This document shows positions 22,201-31,640 of a stretch of DNA of 64,000 nt, piece after piece. Under the pieces are notes generated by a model. It ran no database searches. It was not told the DNA's origin and saw nothing but the letters and a program-made list of their open reading frames with translations. Position 1 is the stretch's first letter, and each line of letters begins with the position of its first letter. A program made the translations under genes and the position numbers. Location: NCBI GenBank assembly GCA_031963405.1, contig JASSUJ010000001.1:2170001-2234000 (forward strand), given 5' to 3'. The DNA is from JASSUD01 sp031963405 (lineage in GTDB: Bacteria; Pseudomonadota; Gammaproteobacteria; Burkholderiales; Burkholderiaceae).

Positions 22201-22371
22201 CGCTTTATCTTGCTCATAGCTTGACGTAAGAAAGCTGTTCATCGAGTTGCTTGCGGCGCCTATCGTAGCGCCATTATAAGGAGTTGATGCTAGTGAATAA
22301 CGGCATGACTTGTTGGTTAGATAGGCGGTTTTATATCAAGTTGATGTGCCTGATAAAGCATCCGTAAGGGG

Positions 22372-22402
22372 AAGGCTGGCGGTTTTATCCGTCAGCCTTT
22401 TT
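22372..22402 (+). terminator. Intrinsic terminator/attenuator between rplL and rpoB
   Basis: AAGGCTGGCGG (22372-22382) pairs with CCGTCAGCCTT (22389-22399, one G-T pair) across a 6-base loop and is followed by TTT. In many bacteria partial termination here lowers rpoBC relative to rplJL expression. Confidence 0.8.
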
Positions 22403-22799
22403 ATGCTTTATGGTGGATTATCTAAGCCATATTGCGCATTAACGTATATTGATGTGCTGTTTTAACGAGGCATATACATACCGCATCTAGCGTGTCCTCT
22501 TGTCTCTAAAAAACGGTTTAACGCTTGGCGTTAGATTTTTTGAAGAATTTTGGATAGGCATTGGGCGTTGCTAAAGAAGCCATAAAAAAATGTCGCTTAA
22601 TATTAAGCGGGATTTCTTTTTGTCTTCTGAAACGACTGCAGAAGGCAAGTTTGGTCGGGCCGCGGAAATTTTATTCGCTGCCGTCAGCCAGCGGTTGGTA
22701 GAGGCCAGCCACCAAGCTTTCTGGTTCGTTCATATATTCGAACTGAAACCGTGTTTCAGTCGGTGAACACTCAGGCGTTTTTCATCAAAAGAAGATAAA
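22403..22799. other. rpoB leader with small palindromes
   Basis: No gene is visible. The palindrome CGCTTAATATTAAGCG near 22593, flanked by A-rich and T-rich runs, could act as a terminator on either strand. ACTGAAAC-CGT-GTTTCAGT (22742-22760) is a perfect small hairpin. No clear sigma-70 promoter was found for rpoB. Confidence 0.4.
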
Positions 22800-22900
22800 G
22801 CGTTTCTTCGATGCTTTGCAATGCGCCATTCTCAGTGCCTGCAGCACAGTAGTACCGCCGGCAGAGGACGACAAAGTTGTAGCTCATTTGAAGAATGCTC
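22800..22900. repeat. Palindromic element just upstream of rpoB
   Basis: The left arm GCGTTTCTTCGATGCTTTGC and right arm GTAGCTCATTTGAAGAATGC form an imperfect stem. The loop contains CACAGTAGTACCG. Both arms and loop align with the element at 38774 (GCGTTTCTCCAATGATTTGC ... GACGACAAAGTTGCAG), so the two are copies of one unit. It ends 23 bases before the rpoB ATG. Confidence 0.8.
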
Positions 22901-22923
22901 TAGCCCCGTGATTCGGAGATCGT

Positions 22924-25900
22924 ATGCAATATTCCTTCACCGAGAAAAAGCGTATTCGCAAAAACTTTGCGAAGCGTCCAATCGTTCATCAAGTTCCATT
23001 CTTGCTATCTACTCAGCTTGAATCGTTTAGCGCGTTCCTGCAAGCAGAGATAGCACCAGCTCAACGCAAGCCTGAAGGGTTGCAAGCAGCTTTTATTTCA
23101 GTTTTTCCAATCGTCTCACATAACGGTTTTGCCCGCTTAGAGTTTGTCGGCTACAACCTCGCTTCTCCGGCCTTCGATGTTAAAGAATGTCAGCAGCGTG
23201 GATTAACCTTCTGCTCAGCGCTACGCGCACGAGTTCGTTTGGTTTTGCTGGATAAAGAATCACCCAACAAGCCGGTGATCAAAGAGGTCAAAGAACAAGA
23301 AGTCTATATGGGTGAAATGCCCTTGATGACGCCTACTGGTTCATTTGTCATCAATGGTACCGAGCGGGTTATTGTGTCTCAGTTGCACCGTTCCCCAGGC
23401 GTGTTTTTTGAACATGATAAAGGCAAAACCCATAGCTCAGGTAAGCTGCTTTTCTCTGCACGCATTATTCCTTACCGTGGCTCATGGCTTGACTTCGAAT
23501 TTGATCCTAAAGATATCCTCTATTTCCGTATTGATCGTCGCCGCAAAATGCCGGTCACTATCTTGCTCAAAGCCATTGGCTTGACGCCTGAGGAAATTCT
23601 CGAGCATTTCTTTGATTTTGATACCGTTACTTTGATGAAAGAAGGCGGGCAGATCAAATTTATTCCCGAGCGTTTGCGCGGCGAAGTGGCGAGCTTTGAT
23701 ATCGTTGGTGGTGACGGCACAGTGATTGTGCAAAAAGATAAGCGGATCAATGCCAAGCATATTCGCGATCTTGAAAATGCCAAAACAAAAGTAATTTCGG
23801 TGCCGGAAGATTATTTAGTCGGTCGAGCCATCGCGAAAAATATCATCGATCCAGAAACGGGCGAAATTATTGCTGATGCTAACGAAGAAATCACTGAAAG
23901 CTTATTAGCCAAACTGCGTGATGCAAAGATCAAGAGTATTCAAACTCTCTATACGAATGATCTTGATCATGGCGCTTATATTTCGCAAACCTTGCGCAGT
24001 GACGATACTAACGATCAAATAGCGGCCCGCATTGCTATTTATCGCATGATGCGCCCAGGTGAGCCGCCTACCGAAGATGCAGTGGAAGCGCTGTTTAATC
24101 GACTTTTCTATAGTGAAGAGTCGTATGATTTGTCGAAAGTCGGCCGCATGAAATTCAATCGGCGCGTTGGTCGTGAGGAAATCGAAGGTCCCTTGACGTT
24201 ACAAGACGACGATATTCTAGCCACGATCAAAATCCTGGTTGAGCTACGCAATGGTCGAGGCGAAATCGATGATATCGATCACTTAGGCAATCGTCGCGTA
24301 CGTTGCGTAGGTGAGCTTGCCGAGAATCAATTCCGCGCTGGTTTAGTGCGTGTTGAGCGCGCTGTTAAAGAGCGTCTTGGACAGGCAGAGAGCGAAAATC
24401 TCATGCCGCACGATTTGATCAATTCCAAGCCGATCTCGTCTGCTATTCGCGAATTTTTTGGTTCGTCGCAGCTCTCGCAGTTTATGGATCAAACCAATCC
24501 GCTTTCAGAAATTACCCATAAACGGCGCGTTTCCGCACTTGGACCGGGTGGTTTGACACGCGAGCGGGCAGGCTTTGAAGTTCGTGACGTACATACGACC
24601 CATTATGGCCGTGTGTGTCCAATTGAAACGCCGGAAGGTCCAAATATTGGTTTGATTAACTCGCTGGCCTTGTACGCGCATATCAATGAATATGGGTTTT
24701 TAGAAACACCATATCGTAAGGTTGAAGACGGCAAAGTACTTGACCAAGTTGACTATTTGTCGGCCATTGAAGAAGGGCGTTATTTGATCGCTCAGGCCAA
24801 TGCGTCAATCTCTGGCGAGGGCAAATTAGACGACGAGTTAGTCGCTGCTCGACAAATGGGCGAAACCGTCATGGTTACGTCAGATCGCATCCAGTATATG
24901 GATGTGGCGCCATCCCAAATCGTTTCAGTCGCAGCTGCGCTCATTCCCTTCCTGGAGCACGATGATGCCAATCGTGCCTTGATGGGTTCCAACATGCAAC
25001 GTCAAGCGGTGCCTTGCTTGCGCCCTGAAAAAGCGTTAGTGGGAACCGGTATTGAACGTACTGTCGCCATTGACTCGGGCGCAACTGTGCAGGCATTCCG
25101 TCATGGCACGGTGGATTACGTTGATGCTAGCCGTGTCGTGATTCGGGTTGATGATGACGAAGCAGTAGCAGGAGACACCGGCGTTGATATTTACAATTTG
25201 ATTAAATACACACGTTCTAATCAAAACACAAATATCGACCAACGTCCGATTGTTAAAGTTGGCGATAAAGTAATGCGCGGTGATGTGATTGCCGATAGCG
25301 CGTCAACCGATATTGGTGAGTTAGCGCTTGGCCAAAATATGCTGGTCGCGTTTATGCCTTGGAATGGCTACAACTTCGAAGATTCGATTTTGATCTCCGA
25401 GAGAATTGTGGCTGAAGACCGCTACACCTCAATTCATATTGAGGAATTGAATATAGTGGCGCGCGATACCAAGCTTGGGCCTGAAGAAATCACTCGTGAT
25501 ATTTCTAACCTTGCCGAATCACAACTTGGTCGGCTTGATGAATCGGGTATCGTCTACATCGGTGCAGAAGTAGAAGCGGGTGATGTACTGGTTGGTAAGG
25601 TGACACCGAAAGGCGAAACTCAGCTGACGCCAGAAGAAAAATTGTTGCGCGCCATTTTTGGCGAAAAAGCATCTGACGTAAAAGACACATCGCTGCGTGT
25701 TCCATCAGGTATGAACGGCACAGTTATCGATGTCCAAGTCTTTACGCGAGAAGGTATTGCTCGTGATAAGCGTGCGCAGCAAATTATCGATGATGAGTTG
25801 AAGCGTTACCGCCTTGACCTCAGTGATCAATTACGTATTGTTGAGAGCGATGCTTTTGCCCGCCTTGAGAAAATGTTAATTGGCCAGACAGTTAACGGTG

Positions 25901-27030
25901 GTCCTAAGAAGTTGGCTAAAGGGTCAAAAATCACCACTGAATACCTAACTGATCTTGATTATCATCATTGGTTCGATCTTCGCCTGGCCGATGAAGAAGC
26001 TGCTGCACAACTCGAAGCGATTAAAAATTCGATTGAGCAAAAACGTCATCAATTTGACCTGGCCTTTGAGGAAAAACGCAAAAAGCTCACGCAAGGCGAT
26101 GAGCTTTCACCAGGCGTGCTCAAGATGGTCAAAGTCTATCTGGCTGTTAAACGTCGTTTGCAACCAGGCGACAAGATGGCTGGGCGTCATGGTAATAAGG
26201 GTGTGGTATCGAAGATTGTGCCAGTTGAAGATATGCCTTATATGGCAGATGGCACACCGGTTGACATGGTGCTAAACCCACTGGGCGTACCGTCACGGAT
26301 GAACGTTGGGCAGATTCTCGAAACCCACCTTGGCTGGGCCGCGAAAGGATTGGGTCACCGCATTAACGATATGTTGCGAGAGCAAGCGAAAGCGTCGGAA
26401 TTACGTAGCTTTTTGAAAAAAATCTACAATTCACGCACTCGTCCAGAGAGCCTTGATGAGTTCAGTCAACAGGAAATCTTTGAGCTTGCGCATAACCTCA
26501 AAAAGGGTGTGCCATTTGCAACGCCAGTATTTGATGGCGCAAGTGCTGAAGAAATCAGTTGGGCACTTGACTTAGCTTACCCAGAAAAAGTGGCGCAGCA
26601 ATTAGAGATGACGGCATCTAAAAATCAAGTCACTCTTTATGATGGCCAAACGGGCGAAGCATTTGAGCGGCCTGTCACGGTCGGCTATATGCACATGCTG
26701 AAATTGCATCACTTGGTTGATGACAAGATGCATGCACGTTCAACCGGACCTTACTCATTAGTGACGCAACAACCGTTGGGCGGTAAAGCTCAATTTGGTG
26801 GTCAGCGTTTCGGTGAGATGGAGGTGTGGGCGCTCGAAGCATATGGTGCTGCTTATGCACTGCGTGAAATGCTAACTGTGAAGTCCGATGACGTGGCTGG
26901 TCGTACCAGAGTGTACGAAAATCTTGTCAAAGGTGATCACATTATCGACGCAGGCATACCAGAGTCATTTAATGTGCTGGTCAAAGAAATCCGATCGCTG
27001 GGTATCGATATCGATCTCGCGCGCCATTAA
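22924..27030 (+). CDS. rpoB: RNA polymerase beta subunit
   Basis: RpoB forms one side of the RNA polymerase catalytic cleft. The 1368-residue length equals that of Burkholderia RpoB. The rifampicin cluster I (about residues 513-539, SQLSQFMDQTNPLSE, THKRRVSALGPGG) keeps the wild-type Gln, Asp, His and Ser residues. Downstream, the near-universal RDVHPTHYGRVCP reads RDVHTTHYGRVCP: residue 558 (E. coli 552) is Thr, codon ACG at 24595. C-terminal motifs KLAGRHGNKG-like (KMAGRHGNKGVVSKI) and GGKAQFGGQRFGEMEVWALEA (broken here for length) are normal. GGAG precedes the ATG. Confidence 0.99.
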   Translation: MQYSFTEKKRIRKNFAKRPIVHQVPFLLSTQLESFSAFLQAEIAPAQRKPEGLQAAFISVFPIVSHNGFARLEFVGYNLASPAFDVKECQQRGLTFCSALRARVRLVLLDKESPNKPVIKEVKEQEVYMGEMPLMTPTGSFVINGTERVIVSQLHRSPGVFFEHDKGKTHSSGKLLFSARIIPYRGSWLDFEFDPKDILYFRIDRRRKMPVTILLKAIGLTPEEILEHFFDFDTVTLMKEGGQIKFIPERLRGEVASFDIVGGDGTVIVQKDKRINAKHIRDLENAKTKVISVPEDYLVGRAIAKNIIDPETGEIIADANEEITESLLAKLRDAKIKSIQTLYTNDLDHGAYISQTLRSDDTNDQIAARIAIYRMMRPGEPPTEDAVEALFNRLFYSEESYDLSKVGRMKFNRRVGREEIEGPLTLQDDDILATIKILVELRNGRGEIDDIDHLGNRRVRCVGELAENQFRAGLVRVERAVKERLGQAESENLMPHDLINSKPISSAIREFFGSSQLSQFMDQTNPLSEITHKRRVSALGPGGLTRERAGFEVRDVHTTHYGRVCPIETPEGPNIGLINSLALYAHINEYGFLETPYRKVEDGKVLDQVDYLSAIEEGRYLIAQANASISGEGKLDDELVAARQMGETVMVTSDRIQYMDVAPSQIVSVAAALIPFLEHDDANRALMGSNMQRQAVPCLRPEKALVGTGIERTVAIDSGATVQAFRHGTVDYVDASRVVIRVDDDEAVAGDTGVDIYNLIKYTRSNQNTNIDQRPIVKVGDKVMRGDVIADSASTDIGELALGQNMLVAFMPWNGYNFEDSILISERIVAEDRYTSIHIEELNIVARDTKLGPEEITRDISNLAESQLGRLDESGIVYIGAEVEAGDVLVGKVTPKGETQLTPEEKLLRAIFGEKASDVKDTSLRVPSGMNGTVIDVQVFTREGIARDKRAQQIIDDELKRYRLDLSDQLRIVESDAFARLEKMLIGQTVNGGPKKLAKGSKITTEYLTDLDYHHWFDLRLADEEAAAQLEAIKNSIEQKRHQFDLAFEEKRKKLTQGDELSPGVLKMVKVYLAVKRRLQPGDKMAGRHGNKGVVSKIVPVEDMPYMADGTPVDMVLNPLGVPSRMNVGQILETHLGWAAKGLGHRINDMLREQAKASELRSFLKKIYNSRTRPESLDEFSQQEIFELAHNLKKGVPFATPVFDGASAEEISWALDLAYPEKVAQQLEMTASKNQVTLYDGQTGEAFERPVTVGYMHMLKLHHLVDDKMHARSTGPYSLVTQQPLGGKAQFGGQRFGEMEVWALEAYGAAYALREMLTVKSDDVAGRTRVYENLVKGDHIIDAGIPESFNVLVKEIRSLGIDIDLARH

Positions 27031-27040
27031 ACGTATTTAC

Positions 27041-27106
27041 GGAAAGTCTGCCTAAGCAGGGTGGAGGCGTTATGCCTCCTTGCCTTACAGCTTATGCAAA
27101 CTTTCT
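27041..27106. repeat. Hairpin element between rpoB and rpoC
   Basis: GGAAAGTCTGCCTAAGC (27041-27057) pairs with GCTTATGCAAACTTTCT (27090-27106), and an inner perfect stem GGAGGC/GCCTCC (27063-27079) has a 5-base loop. The arm matches the GGAAGGTCTGC ends of the 49158 element. TTAC precedes and TTAG follows it, an imperfect YTAR-like pair. The rpoB-rpoC gap is 184 bases. Confidence 0.75.
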
Positions 27107-27214
27107 TTAGAGGATAAGAGATACAAGCAGATGATATGAAGGCAGCGTACTTGGTTGCGCTGCCTAATATCTACACCTGTACCTAGCTTCCTTCTTCTAA
27201 TCAGGGGATAAGCA

Positions 27215-30200
27215 ATGAAAGCTTTGCTCGATCTATTTAAGCAAGTCCATCAAGATGACAGTTTTAACGCGATCAAGATCGGTCTTGCCTCACCAGAGAA
27301 AATCCGGTCTTGGTCATTCGGTGAAGTCAAAAAACCCGAAACGATTAATTACCGTACTTTTAAGCCAGAGCGTGACGGTCTTTTCTGCGCTAAAATTTTC
27401 GGGCCGATTAAAGATTACGAATGTCTGTGCGGTAAATATAAACGACTAAAACATCGTGGCGTGATCTGCGAAAAATGCGGCGTTGAAGTGACGTTGGCTA
27501 AAGTGCGTCGTGAACGCATGGGGCATATCGAACTGGCTTCCCCCGTCGCGCACATTTGGTTCTTAAAATCCTTACCGTCACGCTTGGGCATGGCCCTTGA
27601 TATGACGTTACGTGATATCGAACGTGTGTTGTATTTCGAAGCCTATGTAATCGTTGAGCCCGGCATGACCCCGCTTAAGCGCGGTCAAATTATGACTGAG
27701 GAAGATTACTACAATAAAGTTGAAGAATACGGCGACGAATTCCATGCTGAAATGGGCGCGGAAGGTATTCGTGCATTGTTGCGCTCAATTGATCTTGAGG
27801 CGCGTATTGAACAATTACGCGCTGAGCTGAAGGCCACGGGCTCGGAAGCAAAAATCAAGAAATTCGCTAAGCGACTCAAATTACTCGAATCTTTTCAGCG
27901 TTCGGGGATTCGTCCAGAGTGGATGATTTTTGAAGTGCTGCCGGTACTCCCACCAGATCTGCGTCCGCTCGTGCCGCTCGATGGTGGCCGTTTTGCTACT
28001 TCAGATCTGAATGATTTGTATCGCCGCGTTATCAATCGTAACAACCGCCTGAAGCGGCTGCTTGAACTCAGAGCGCCAGAAATTATTGTGCGCAATGAAA
28101 AGCGCATGCTGCAAGAAGCGGTGGATTCGCTAATGGATAATGGTCGTCGCGGCAAAGCGATGACTGGCGCCAATAAGCGTCCATTGAAGTCGCTCGCCGA
28201 CATGCTCAAAGGTAAGGGCGGACGTTTCCGTCAAAACTTGCTGGGTAAGCGGGTTGACTATTCAGGGCGCTCAGTGATTGTGGTGGGTCCTGAACTGAAG
28301 CTACATCAATGCGGTTTGCCGAAGTTAATGGCGCTTGAGCTATTCAAGCCGTTCATTTTCCATAAGCTGGAAGTAATGGGTGTTGCCACCACCATTAAGG
28401 CCGCCAAAAAAGAAGTCGAAAACCAAACGCCGATCGTGTGGGATATTCTCGAAGAAGTGATTCGTGAACATCCGGTTATGTTAAACCGGGCTCCTACACT
28501 GCATCGTCTTGGGATTCAAGCTTTTGAGCCAATCTTAATTGAAGGTAAGGCAATTCAGCTGCATCCGCTCGTCTGCGCGGCGTTCAATGCTGACTTTGAC
28601 GGTGACCAGATGGCCGTTCACGTACCGTTGTCGCTCGAAGCTCAGTTAGAAGCGCGTACGCTGATGTTGGCATCGAATAATATTTTATTCCCAGCCAGTG
28701 GCGACCCATCAATTGTGCCGTCCCAAGATATCGTGCTTGGTCTTTATTATGCGACGCGTGAGCGTATCAATGGCCGTGGCGAAGGCATGATCTTCGCGAA
28801 TGTCAGCGAAGCGAGACGTGCTTACGAAAATAAAGAAGTCGAGCTGACTTCGCAAGTTAGCGTGCGGATTGTTGAGTACACCGCAAACACCGACAAATCT
28901 GAAGGTGCGCCTAAGTTCCTGCCAAAAGTTACGCTATATCAGACCACCGTTGGTCGGGCGATGCTGTCAGAAATTTTACCTGCCGGCCTGCCTTTTTCAA
29001 TGTTGAATCAGCCGTTGAAAAAGAAAGCTATTTCGCACTTAGTCAATATGGCATTCCGCCGTTGCGGCTTGCGCGAAACGGTAATCTTTGCTGATCGCTT
29101 GAAGGATGCTGGCTTTAAGCTCGCTACACGCGCAGGTCTTTCGATTTGCGTCGATGACATGTTGGTGCCGCCGCAGAAAGAAGCGATCATTAACGAAGCC
29201 GCTAAAAAGGTTAAGGAATACGATCGTCAATATATGTCGGGCCTGGTGACAGCACAGGAGCGTTACAACAACGTCGTTGACATTTGGTCAGCCACCGCTG
29301 AAGCAGTGGGTAAGGCGATGATGGAGCAGCTCTCGGTTGAGAAGGTCACTGACCGTCATGGCAAAGTCGTCAAGCAAGAGTCGTTTAATTCCATCTATAT
29401 GATGGCAGACTCAGGCGCGCGGGGTTCAGCTGTGCAGATTCGCCAGTTGGCGGGTATGCGTGGTTTGATGGCTAAACCGGATGGTTCGATTATCGAAACG
29501 CCGATTACCGCCAATTTCCGCGAAGGCTTGAATGTACTGCAATACTTTATTTCGATGCACGGTGCGCGTAAAGGTCTTGCCGATACCGCATTGAAGACAG
29601 CCAACTCAGGTTATCTAACCCGTCGTTTAGTTGATGTGGCACAAGATCTGGTCGTGCTTGAAGAAGATTGCGGCACCACCGACGGCGGACTGATGAAAGC
29701 CTTGATTCAGGGCGGTGAAGTGGTTGAGCCATTGCGTGACCGTATCCTCGGTCGTGTATTAGCTGCTGACGCGATTAATCTGGAAACTCAGGAAACTGTG
29801 TACGAAGCTGGTACGCTGCTGACTGAGACGGTGGCTGAAGAAATTGAGGCGGTTGGAATTGATGAAGTACGTGTGCGCATGCCGCTCCATTGCAAAATGC
29901 GCTACGGTTTGTGTACTAAGTGCTATGGTCGAGATCTTGGACGTGGTGCGATGGTCAATGTGGGTGAAGCCGTCGGTGTGATTGCTGCGCAGTCCATTGG
30001 CGAGCCAGGCACGCAGCTAACCATGCGTACCTTCCACATTGGTGGTGCAGCTTTACGTGCAGCGGTGTCGTCCAGCGTTGAAGCCAAATCCAATGGTATC
30101 GTACGCTTTAGCGCAGTGATGCGTTATGTGACCAATGCGAAAGGCGAGCAAGTGGTTATTTCCCGTTCCGGCGAGATGATGATTACTGATGATTATGGCC

Positions 30201-31486
30201 GTGAACGCGAACGCCATAAAATTCCTTACGGTGCTACGATCTTGAAACTTGATGGTGCGCACATTAAGGCTGGCACGCAGCTCGCGTTGTGGGATCCATT
30301 GATGCGCCCAATCATCACTGAGCATGGCGGTAAAGTTAAGTTTGAAAACGTTGAAGAAGGCGTTACCGTCGCTAAGCAAATCGATGAGGTAACCGGGCTC
30401 ACAACCTTGGTCGTGATCGATCCTAAACGTCGTAGTTCGCAGACAGCAAAAACTGTACGTCCTCAGGTTAAGCTGATCGATGCCAATGGCGAAGAAGTTA
30501 AAATTCCAGGTACTGAGCAATCAGTAACGATTAGCTTCCAAGCTGGCGCGCTGATTATGGTGAAAGACGGTCAACAGGCGCACGTCGGTGAAGTGCTGGC
30601 GCGTACCCCAACCGAATCCCAGAAGACGCGAGATATTACTGGTGGTCTGCCGCGTGTGGCTGAGCTGTTTGAGGCCCGTGCGCCGAAAGATGCCGGTATC
30701 TTGGCAGAAGTCACTGGCACTATATCTTTTGGTAAGGATACAAAAGGTAAACAACGCCTTATCATTACTGACCTTGATGGTAATCCGCATGAATTCTTGA
30801 TTACCAAAGAGAAGCAAGTGTTAGCGCATGATGGTCAGGTCGTCAATCGTGGTGAGATGATTGTCGATGGACCGCCTAATCCGCATGATATTTTGCGCTT
30901 GCAAGGGGTCGAGGCGTTGGCTCGCTTTATCGTTGACGAAGTGCAGGATGTGTACCGTTTACAAGGTGTGAAGATTAACGATAAGCATATTGAAGTTATC
31001 GTGCGTCAAATGCTGCGTCGTGTACATATTGTTGATCCAGGCGATACTCGTTTCATCTTGGGCGAGCAAGTTGAACGCTCAGATATGATGGCTGAAAACG
31101 AGCGTGTTGTGGCCGATGATCTACGCCCAGCTAACTACGAGAATGTCCTGCTAGGTATTACTAATGCCTCGCTGTTGGCACCATCTGTACTCGCTGCGTT
31201 AGCGTTCCAGCAAACCACTAGTGTGATGGTAAGAGCCGCTACCGAAGGCGATAACATCGTCGCAACAGAAGGTAAGGCAGGCAAAGGTGAGGCGTCGATG
31301 CAAGGTTATGCGACTATCGATCTGTTGAAGGGCTTGAAGGAAAACGTCATTATTGGACGTTTGATTCCTGGCGGTACAGGCTTAACAACTTATAGAGCGC
31401 GTAAGCAAAAAGAGATAGCTGAACGCGAACGCCTGGCAGAAGATTCTGCCGAAGAGGTGTTCAACTCTGCTAGCCCTGCTGCATAA
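27215..31486 (+). CDS. rpoC: RNA polymerase beta' subunit
   Basis: RpoC carries the catalytic Mg site of RNA polymerase. The N-terminal zinc ribbon (CLCGKYKRLKHRGVICEKCG), the active-site loop NADFDGDQMAVH, the bridge helix/trigger loop region (GEAVGVIAAQSIGEPGTQLT) and a second zinc cluster (CKMRYGLCTKCYG) are present. At 1423 residues the length is normal for betaproteobacteria. AGGGGATAAGC precedes the ATG. It ends the rpo operon, with a strong terminator about 75 bases downstream. Confidence 0.99.
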   Translation: MKALLDLFKQVHQDDSFNAIKIGLASPEKIRSWSFGEVKKPETINYRTFKPERDGLFCAKIFGPIKDYECLCGKYKRLKHRGVICEKCGVEVTLAKVRRERMGHIELASPVAHIWFLKSLPSRLGMALDMTLRDIERVLYFEAYVIVEPGMTPLKRGQIMTEEDYYNKVEEYGDEFHAEMGAEGIRALLRSIDLEARIEQLRAELKATGSEAKIKKFAKRLKLLESFQRSGIRPEWMIFEVLPVLPPDLRPLVPLDGGRFATSDLNDLYRRVINRNNRLKRLLELRAPEIIVRNEKRMLQEAVDSLMDNGRRGKAMTGANKRPLKSLADMLKGKGGRFRQNLLGKRVDYSGRSVIVVGPELKLHQCGLPKLMALELFKPFIFHKLEVMGVATTIKAAKKEVENQTPIVWDILEEVIREHPVMLNRAPTLHRLGIQAFEPILIEGKAIQLHPLVCAAFNADFDGDQMAVHVPLSLEAQLEARTLMLASNNILFPASGDPSIVPSQDIVLGLYYATRERINGRGEGMIFANVSEARRAYENKEVELTSQVSVRIVEYTANTDKSEGAPKFLPKVTLYQTTVGRAMLSEILPAGLPFSMLNQPLKKKAISHLVNMAFRRCGLRETVIFADRLKDAGFKLATRAGLSICVDDMLVPPQKEAIINEAAKKVKEYDRQYMSGLVTAQERYNNVVDIWSATAEAVGKAMMEQLSVEKVTDRHGKVVKQESFNSIYMMADSGARGSAVQIRQLAGMRGLMAKPDGSIIETPITANFREGLNVLQYFISMHGARKGLADTALKTANSGYLTRRLVDVAQDLVVLEEDCGTTDGGLMKALIQGGEVVEPLRDRILGRVLAADAINLETQETVYEAGTLLTETVAEEIEAVGIDEVRVRMPLHCKMRYGLCTKCYGRDLGRGAMVNVGEAVGVIAAQSIGEPGTQLTMRTFHIGGAALRAAVSSSVEAKSNGIVRFSAVMRYVTNAKGEQVVISRSGEMMITDDYGRERERHKIPYGATILKLDGAHIKAGTQLALWDPLMRPIITEHGGKVKFENVEEGVTVAKQIDEVTGLTTLVVIDPKRRSSQTAKTVRPQVKLIDANGEEVKIPGTEQSVTISFQAGALIMVKDGQQAHVGEVLARTPTESQKTRDITGGLPRVAELFEARAPKDAGILAEVTGTISFGKDTKGKQRLIITDLDGNPHEFLITKEKQVLAHDGQVVNRGEMIVDGPPNPHDILRLQGVEALARFIVDEVQDVYRLQGVKINDKHIEVIVRQMLRRVHIVDPGDTRFILGEQVERSDMMAENERVVADDLRPANYENVLLGITNASLLAPSVLAALAFQQTTSVMVRAATEGDNIVATEGKAGKGEASMQGYATIDLLKGLKENVIIGRLIPGGTGLTTYRARKQKEIAERERLAEDSAEEVFNSASPAA

Positions 31487-31558
31487 GTTTAGGACTGAAT
31501 TGATATTGATTTAGCCCTGAATTGACACTCAGTAGCACTAAGTAATTAGCACTCAGTA

Positions 31559-31597
31559 GCACGCTAGCGCAATATATTTCGCGCTAGCGTGCTTTTT
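31559..31597 (+). terminator. Terminator of the rpoBC operon
   Basis: A perfect 12-bp stem (GCACGCTAGCGC at 31559-31570, complement at 31581-31592) has a 10-base loop and is followed by TTTTT. It lies between rpoC and recQ. Upstream, the 13-mer CACTCAGTAGCAC occurs twice (31527 and 31550), the second copy overlapping the stem. Confidence 0.93.
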
Positions 31598-31640
31598 CGT
31601 TATGGCGAGCAATGGCTCTGCCCCTATTCACGGAGACGCG

